Positions 7,563-12,605 of a stretch of 12,605 nucleotides of DNA are shown piece by piece. How positions within the stretch are numbered: the first letter of the stretch is position 1; each line of letters begins with the position of its first letter. A model generated the notes under the pieces. It was not told where the DNA came from. It saw only the letters and a list, made by a program, of their open reading frames with translations, and did not search any database. Origin of the DNA: Alphaproteobacteria bacterium. GTDB lineage: Bacteria; Pseudomonadota; Alphaproteobacteria; Rhizobiales; Aestuariivirgaceae. A program made the translations under genes and the position numbers. Location of the stretch: assembly GCA_005884715.1 (NCBI GenBank), contig VAZZ01000503.1, positions 1 through 12,605 on the forward strand, read 5' to 3'.

Positions 7563-7604
7563 AATTGTCAACTCTTCTTTCAAACCCCGAGATCAGTATA
7601 GCAC
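7563..7604. promoter_or_regulatory. Short divergent gap between the GreA-family gene and pepN
   Basis: Only 42 bases separate the two start codons, so the promoters must overlap each other or the opposite gene. TATACT on the minus strand (7600-7595) is a good -10-like hexamer for the GreA-family gene. The pepN ATG has only a weak purine stretch (GAGATC) before it. No convincing -35 box was found for either gene. Confidence 0.35.
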
Positions 7605-10367
7605 ATGAATATAGCCAGTCCGCAGACAGTTTATCTCAAAGATTACAAGCCCGTTCCCTATCTGATCGATGAAGTCAGCCTGGATTTCGATCTGGCGCCC
7701 GAGGCTACGCGGGTGTCTTCGCGACTGAGTTTGCGACCCAATGAGGCAGCTGGCCCGGGCGGCGCCCCCCTGGTGCTCGCCGGCGAGAAGCTCGAACTCA
7801 AGGCGATCAGTATCGACGGCAAGCCAGTCGACAAATCCCGTTACAGCGTGAACCCGTCGAGCCTAACCATTGCCGAGGTTCCGCAAAAGCCTTTCACGCT
7901 CGAGATCGTCACACTGTGCAATCCCAAGGCCAATACCGAATTGTCGGGCCTCTATGTCTCGAACAACATCTTCTGCACGCAATGCGAGGCCGAAGGCTTT
8001 CGGCGCATCACCTATTTCTATGACCGACCAGATGTCATGGCGCGCTACAAAGTGCGCATCGAAGGCCCGGCCGCGACATGCCCGGTGCTGCTATCCAACG
8101 GCAATCCCGGCGAGACCAGGAAAATTCCCGGCACCGACCGGCATTTCGCCTTGTGGAATGATCCGCATCCGAAACCTTCCTACCTCTTCGCTCTCGTTGC
8201 CGGCGATCTGGCCCATGTGGCCGACAGTTTCGTCACCCGATCCGGGCGCAAGGTGGACCTGCGCATCTATGTCGAGAGAGGCAAGGAGGATCGCTGCGCC
8301 TGGGCGATGGAATCGCTCAAAACCTCGATGCGCTGGGACGAGGAACGCTTCGGCCTCGAATACGACCTCGATATCTTCATGATCGTCGCGGTTTCCGATT
8401 TCAATATGGGCGCCATGGAGAACAAAGGGCTCAATATATTCAACGACAAATACATACTGGCGCTGCCCGAAACCGCGACCGATGTCGATTACGTCAATAT
8501 CGAGGCGATCATCGCGCATGAATATTTCCACAACTGGACCGGCAACCGCATTACCTGCCGCGACTGGTTCCAGCTCTGCCTGAAGGAAGGCCTGACGGTC
8601 TTCCGCGACCAGGAATTCACCTCCGATATCCGCTCGCGCGCGGTAAAGCGCATCGCTGATGTGAAACGCCTGCGCGCCGATCAGTTTCCCGAAGACAGCG
8701 GACCGCTCGCCCATCCAGTGCGCCCGGCCTCATATATCGAGATCAACAATTTCTACACGGCGACGGTTTATGAGAAAGGTGCCGAGCTCTGCCGCATGCT
8801 GCTGACGCTGATCGGCCGGGATGCCTTCCGCAAGGCGATGGATCTCTATTTCGAACGCCATGACGGCGAAGCGGCGACCGTGGAAGATTTCGTGCGCTGC
8901 ATGGCCGATGCGTCGGGGCGTGATTTGAGCCAGTTCTTCTCCTGGTATGAGCAGGCCGGCACGCCGGAAGTCGTCGTCTCCGAGAAATACAATGAAGCAG
9001 CCAAAATCTATGAACTCACCCTCGAGCAGGTGACGAGCCCGACACCCGGCCAGCCCGACAAGGCAGCCTTGCAAATCCCCCTCGGCATTGGGCTTGTCGG
9101 GCAGGATGGCGAGGACCTGCCGCTCGATCTCGATGGAACGGGCACGCTGAATGAACCCTTGATCGAGCTGACCGAGGCAAAGAAGTCGTTCCGGTTCCGT
9201 AATGTTCCCCGCAAACCAGTGCTGTCGCTCAATCGCGGCTTCTCGGCCCCGGTTCGGATCAAGAGCGATGCGTCGATGGCGGACCAACTTTTCCTCATGA
9301 AGACGGACAACGACACGTTCAATCGCTGGGAGTCGGCCCAAACGGCGGCGCATGCGCTGATCCGGGCCGATCTCGAGCGCTTCCCGCCAAAGTTGCCCGA
9401 CTTTGGCGATAAGGAAGCGCTCCAGAATATAAGTGATCGAGCCTCTTCACCTGCTCGGATTGATTCAATCCGAGCAGGTGAGGCTCGAGCAGGGGTCAAG
9501 CGGGCGGCGGACAGGAAGTCCTTCATCACCGCACTCAGCGCTGTGTTGAACGATTGCGAAGTCGATCTGGCCTTCAAGGCGCTCATGCTTGGCCTTCCCG
9601 GCGAACAGGAGATTGCCACCCTGATCGGCCGCAATGTCGATCCGGGCGCCATCCACGAGGCCCGCGAGAGGTTGCGCGCTACGATCGGATCGGGCCTCAA
9701 GGATGTGCTGCTCGATCTGTGGAAGATGACCGATGCGAAGGGCGCTTACAGACCGGATCCGGAAGAAACCGGGCGACGTTCACTGCGCGATGCGGTGCTT
9801 TATGCGATTGCCGGCGGCGATGCGGCACTCGGCGCCCAACTCGCCATCGAGCAGCTGGCACGCTCTGCCAGCATGACGGATGAAATCGGCGCGCTTTCCA
9901 CTCTGGTCACGCTCGACAGGCCTGAACGCGACGCAGCGCTTGATGCCTTCTATGCGTGCCACAGAAACGATCATCTCATCGTCGACAAATGGTTTGCGCT
10001 GCAGGCCTCGGCCCCGCTTGGTGGAACGAACCAGCGGGTGCGCGAGCTGATGCAGCACCCCGACTTCAAGCTGACGACACCCAACCGGGTGCGCAGCCTG
10101 GTGGGCACGCTCGCCATGGCCAATCCCTTCGCTTTCCATGCGCAAGATGGTGAGGGCTATGCCATCCTCGCCGATACGATCCTGGCGCTCGACAAACTCA
10201 ACCCGCAAGTGGCGGCACGGATGGCGACCGCCTTTCGCAGCTGGGCGATGCTCGAAGAGAAGCGGCAGGGGCTCGCCAAGGCTCAGCTGGAGCGCATTCT
10301 CGCCACCCCCGGACTGTCACGCGATCTGTTCGAGATCGCCTCAAAATCGCTCGGGGCAAACGGCTGA
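7605..10367 (+). CDS. pepN: Aminopeptidase N (M1 family zinc metallopeptidase)
   Basis: Cytoplasmic zinc aminopeptidase that removes N-terminal residues from peptides in protein turnover. The 920-residue protein has an N-terminal beta domain, the exopeptidase motif GAMEN (269-273), the zinc site HEYFH (305-309) with the third ligand Glu328 in KEGLTVFRDQEF, then the PepN-type (DUF3458) beta and alpha-helical C-terminal domains. All catalytic ligands are present. E. coli PepN is 870 aa and relatives are about 880 aa. Part of the excess lies at about residues 612-628, where a palindromic DNA element is inserted in frame (listed separately). The ATG at 7605 is the only start fitting the family opening, although its ribosome site is weak. 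It is divergent from the GreA-family gene and followed by a 277-base gap. Confidence 0.95.
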   Translation: MNIASPQTVYLKDYKPVPYLIDEVSLDFDLAPEATRVSSRLSLRPNEAAGPGGAPLVLAGEKLELKAISIDGKPVDKSRYSVNPSSLTIAEVPQKPFTLEIVTLCNPKANTELSGLYVSNNIFCTQCEAEGFRRITYFYDRPDVMARYKVRIEGPAATCPVLLSNGNPGETRKIPGTDRHFALWNDPHPKPSYLFALVAGDLAHVADSFVTRSGRKVDLRIYVERGKEDRCAWAMESLKTSMRWDEERFGLEYDLDIFMIVAVSDFNMGAMENKGLNIFNDKYILALPETATDVDYVNIEAIIAHEYFHNWTGNRITCRDWFQLCLKEGLTVFRDQEFTSDIRSRAVKRIADVKRLRADQFPEDSGPLAHPVRPASYIEINNFYTATVYEKGAELCRMLLTLIGRDAFRKAMDLYFERHDGEAATVEDFVRCMADASGRDLSQFFSWYEQAGTPEVVVSEKYNEAAKIYELTLEQVTSPTPGQPDKAALQIPLGIGLVGQDGEDLPLDLDGTGTLNEPLIELTEAKKSFRFRNVPRKPVLSLNRGFSAPVRIKSDASMADQLFLMKTDNDTFNRWESAQTAAHALIRADLERFPPKLPDFGDKEALQNISDRASSPARIDSIRAGEARAGVKRAADRKSFITALSAVLNDCEVDLAFKALMLGLPGEQEIATLIGRNVDPGAIHEARERLRATIGSGLKDVLLDLWKMTDAKGAYRPDPEETGRRSLRDAVLYAIAGGDAALGAQLAIEQLARSASMTDEIGALSTLVTLDRPERDAALDAFYACHRNDHLIVDKWFALQASAPLGGTNQRVRELMQHPDFKLTTPNRVRSLVGTLAMANPFAFHAQDGEGYAILADTILALDKLNPQVAARMATAFRSWAMLEEKRQGLAKAQLERILATPGLSRDLFEIASKSLGANG
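9438..9487. repeat. Palindromic element inserted in frame within pepN
   Basis: CACCTGCTCGGATTGA (9448-9463) is followed, after one base, by its perfect complement (9465-9480). Outer arms CGAGCCT (9438-9444) and AGGCTCG (9481-9487) extend the stem to 23 pairs with one 3-base bulge. The element keeps the frame and encodes about RASSPARIDSIRAGEAR, a low-complexity stretch between LQNISD and AGVKRAADRKSF in the C-terminal region of PepN. CGAGCAGG is repeated directly at 9471-9478 and 9486-9493. Confidence 0.75.
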
Positions 10368-10390
10368 GGCGTTCAGAGATACCTATCATC

Positions 10391-10422
10391 TTCCCCTTCT
10401 CTCGCCTGCGGGAGAAGGGGAA
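10391..10422. repeat. Long hairpin after pepN (repeat or terminator)
   Basis: TTCCCCTTCTC (10391-10401) pairs perfectly with GAGAAGGGGAA (10412-10422), and the 10-base loop can pair further (CGC with GCG). It lies 23 bases after the pepN stop, a good place for a terminator, but no T-run follows on the plus strand. CCCCTTCTC-type hairpins recur widely in Rhizobiales intergenic DNA, so it may be a dispersed repeat doing terminator duty. Confidence 0.6.
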
Positions 10423-10579
10423 TTCGGGTAGACCTAAAAACAGGGGAAAACCCGTTTGCAGTTATCGCCATGCGTATGAAATTTTCTGCGGCCAGGAGCG
10501 CACAAGGTCGCCTCAAAATCGGTCGGACAATCAATATGATAGCTTGCACCAGTTTCCGGCTGGACAAATCATTCCACTT

Positions 10580-10603
10580 ACGAATCAATAGGCGCTGATT
10601 CGT
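10580..10603. promoter_or_regulatory. Dyad with paired GANTC methylation sites upstream of pleC
   Basis: ACGAATCA and TGATTCGT are perfect 8-base inverted arms around an 8-base loop, and each arm contains a GANTC site (GAATC at 10582, GATTC at 10597). GANTC is the target of the alphaproteobacterial cell-cycle methylase CcrM. The site lies about 42 bases before the start of a cell-cycle kinase gene. A regulatory role is inferred. Confidence 0.4.
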
Positions 10604-10644
10604 GAGCATGTTGGGTTGCTTTTGGGGGTGCGGATTCCCGTTGA

Positions 10645-12605
10645 ATGAGCGCCACGCAGGGGGCGGAATTGGGCAGCAGAGCGCAACTGGGCGGACTATT
10701 CTTCAAGGAGCGAGTGCTCCGGCTGCCCACGCCCGTACCCGGCTGGGCCCGCCTCACCATTGGCGAGCGGTCCTTGCGCATCCTGATCACGGTCCTCGTC
10801 TCGCTCTTCCTCATCATGCTCGCTCTGGCGCTGTTCGTGCAGCTGGCGCAGAGCCGGAAGACTCATCTTGCCGAGCAGAATCGCCAGACCCTGCTCTACG
10901 CGACGGCAGCGGCGCAACACATCAAGCAGGCTACGCGTAGCCAAATCCAATCAGGGTTCACGCCCAAGCCTTTCACCCAGGAAGATCTCGACGCGGCGCT
11001 GCTTCCGGAAGCACAGCGCGAAGGCCGCATCTTCGCCTTCGTCAATGCCTCAGGCGTGATCACGGTGAGTTCGCGATCGGACGGCAGCATCGCCGGTCAG
11101 ACCATAGGCGATGTGCTCAGCAATCGTTTCATCACCGAAATCAATATCAATGACACCGAGATGGCGCGCATAACGCTGGCTTCAGGCGAGGAAGCCTATG
11201 TCGGCATGAGCGATCTGGCCCCCCTGCCCGGCAGCCTCCTCGTCATCCAGAAGCTTGCCGATGTGATGCGTGCCTGGAAAGACAGCGTCGCGCAAGTGAG
11301 CGTGCTGTTCGCCGTTACCTTCCTGGTCCTGATGATGCTGGGCGGCGCATTCCACTGGCAGGCGGCCAAGGCATCGGAAGCCGACCGCACCCTCACTGTT
11401 GCCACCGAACGGCTCGACAAGGCTCTCGATCGTGGCCATTGCGGCCTGTGGGACTGGGACATATCACGCGGCCGGATCTTCTGGTCGAAATCGATGTATG
11501 ACATCTTAGGGCTAGAAGAGACCGGTGAATTTCTGAATTTCGGCGACGTTGCCGACCGCATCCATCCGGAAGACGCGCAGCTCGAAGAAGTGGTTGAATC
11601 CCTTCTCACCGGCCAGAAGTCGGTCTTCGACCATGAATTCCGCATGCGCCATGTCGACGGCAACTGGGTGTGGCTCAGGGCCCGTGCCGAGCTTTCGCAT
11701 GCGCCCGAAGAGGAATCTCCGCATCTCGTCGGCATCGTCATCGACATCACCGCCCAGAAGCTCGCCGACCGGCTCAACCAGGAAGCAGAACTGCGCCTCA
11801 AGGACGCGATCGAGAATATCTCGGAAGCCTTCGTCCTGTGGGATGCCGACAACCGCCTGGTTCTGTGCAACACCAAATACCAGCAGTTCCACTCGCTGCC
11901 GGCGAGCGTGTGCACGCCCGGCACGCCTTACGAGCATGTCGCCAAGACCGCCAAGGAGCCGGCAGTGCGCCAGCGCATGCCGATCCACAGCCGCGATACG
12001 GGAGAAGGCAATACATTCGAAGTGCAGCTCGGCGACGGGCGCTGGCTGCAGATCAACGAACGGCGCACCAAGGACGGTGGCTTCGTCTCGGTTGGCACCG
12101 ACATTACGCCGCTCAAGCAGCAGGAAGAACGCCTGCTCCTCTCCGAGCGCGAATTGATGATCACCGTGCGCGACCTGCAGAAGGAGCGCCTCCTCGCCGA
12201 GCAGCAATCGCAGCGCCTCGCCGATCTCGCCGACAAATATTCGCGCGAGAAGACAAGAGCGGAAGCGGCGAGCCGGTCGAAGTCGGAATTCCTCGCCAAT
12301 ATGAGCCATGAGCTCAGAACCCCGCTCAACGCCATCATCGGCTTCAGCCAGGTGATGGAGAACCAGATGTTCGGTCCCGTCGGTGCCGGCAAATATGTCG
12401 AATATGCCAGGGACATCCATACGAGCGGCCAGTTCCTGCTCGACGTCATCAGCGATATCCTCGACATGTCGAAGATCGAGGCCGGTCGCCTCAAGCTCGA
12501 ATTGCAGAAGACCGATCTCTCGGAGATCGTGCAGGAGACGTTGCGCCTCGTCGAGGCAAGGGCGCAGGAAGGCAAGGTCGAACTCGTCTGCCAGACGCTG
12601 AAGAA
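10645..12605 (+). CDS. pleC: PleC-like membrane sensor histidine kinase with two PAS domains, 3' end outside window
   Basis: Inner-membrane histidine kinase/phosphatase of the PleC type, which in alphaproteobacteria acts on DivK/PleD to set cell polarity and the cell cycle. The 653 visible residues show TM1 (about 46-66), a roughly 150-residue periplasmic sensor region, TM2 (about 218-236), PAS1 (about 255-372, ending VIDITAQK), PAS2 (about 380-490, with AFVLWDADNRLVLCN), a coiled linker, and a HisKA domain with phospho-acceptor His555 in SEFLANMSHELRTPLNAIIGFS. DILDMSKIEAGR follows. The ATPase domain is cut off. The ATG at 10645 is used because an in-frame TGA lies directly before it; its ribosome site is weak, so a GTG at the ERVLRLP block is an alternative. 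The HisKA region and its FGPVGAGKYVEYARDIH extension closely resemble rhizobial PleC; the exact orthology is likely rather than proven. Confidence 0.85.
   Translation, partial: MSATQGAELGSRAQLGGLFFKERVLRLPTPVPGWARLTIGERSLRILITVLVSLFLIMLALALFVQLAQSRKTHLAEQNRQTLLYATAAAQHIKQATRSQIQSGFTPKPFTQEDLDAALLPEAQREGRIFAFVNASGVITVSSRSDGSIAGQTIGDVLSNRFITEININDTEMARITLASGEEAYVGMSDLAPLPGSLLVIQKLADVMRAWKDSVAQVSVLFAVTFLVLMMLGGAFHWQAAKASEADRTLTVATERLDKALDRGHCGLWDWDISRGRIFWSKSMYDILGLEETGEFLNFGDVADRIHPEDAQLEEVVESLLTGQKSVFDHEFRMRHVDGNWVWLRARAELSHAPEEESPHLVGIVIDITAQKLADRLNQEAELRLKDAIENISEAFVLWDADNRLVLCNTKYQQFHSLPASVCTPGTPYEHVAKTAKEPAVRQRMPIHSRDTGEGNTFEVQLGDGRWLQINERRTKDGGFVSVGTDITPLKQQEERLLLSERELMITVRDLQKERLLAEQQSQRLADLADKYSREKTRAEAASRSKSEFLANMSHELRTPLNAIIGFSQVMENQMFGPVGAGKYVEYARDIHTSGQFLLDVISDILDMSKIEAGRLKLELQKTDLSEIVQETLRLVEARAQEGKVELVCQTLK

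Larger units (their letters stand above)
10368..10644. other. Intergenic region between pepN and the pleC-like gene
   Basis: This 277-base gap has no convincing gene. It holds the hairpin at 10391-10422, a weak hairpin around AAACAGGGG and CCCGTTT (about 10438-10457), and the dyad with two GANTC sites at 10580-10603. A short frame starting at 10602 overlaps the kinase gene in another frame and looks spurious. Confidence 0.6.

Noticed and set aside
8091..9353. Two 207-codon minus-strand open frames and one overlapping longer frame
   Set aside because: All are antisense to pepN, which has an intact zinc site and full length; no family features are visible in the mirror frames.
11512..12420. 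A 302-codon minus-strand open frame
   Set aside because: It is antisense to the PAS and HisKA domains of the pleC-like gene, and its leucine/arginine/glutamate-rich composition is typical of a mirror frame in high-GC DNA.

Overview
The window looks like a chromosomal segment of an alphaproteobacterium of the Hyphomicrobiales (Rhizobiales) type. The reasons are the high-GC coding style, a PleC-like cell-cycle histidine kinase, the gcl-hyi-glxR-ttuD gene order, the GreA/GreB-family protein variant, and several different palindromic repeats between genes. The genus cannot be fixed from the sequence alone. No phage, plasmid, CRISPR, tRNA or rRNA signal was seen, and most genes are ordinary housekeeping or metabolic genes.

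Positions 1-4001 hold a tight minus-strand operon, gcl > hyi > glxR > ttuD, for glyoxylate assimilation by the glycerate pathway. Glyoxylate carboligase joins two glyoxylates to tartronate semialdehyde, Hyi interconverts this with hydroxypyruvate, GlxR reduces it to D-glycerate, and the glycerate kinase (cut by the window edge) feeds 2-phosphoglycerate to glycolysis. A LysR-type regulator (4091-4957) is divergent from the operon, and a nested dyad-symmetric site lies between them. After it, uraH (5-hydroxyisourate hydrolase, minus strand) suggests that urate and allantoin breakdown is one source of glyoxylate.

The 5' end of gcl appears damaged. The ribosome binding site and first six codons are present, but about 62 bases encoding roughly residues 7-27 of the usual protein are missing. 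The loss puts the rest of the gene out of frame with its own start codon.

Positions 5454-7604 hold an FAD-dependent D-amino-acid-dehydrogenase-like oxidoreductase and a GreA/GreB-family factor, with a composite palindromic repeat on each side of the oxidoreductase. Positions 7605-10367 encode aminopeptidase N, which carries a 50-base near-perfect palindrome inserted in frame. Positions 10645-12605 encode the N-terminal 653 residues of a two-PAS, membrane-anchored PleC-like histidine kinase that runs off the window. A hairpin repeat and a pair of GANTC sites lie upstream of it.

No wholly new system was found. The points most worth following are the gcl lesion, the in-frame palindrome in pepN, and the symmetric operator between the LysR gene and gcl.
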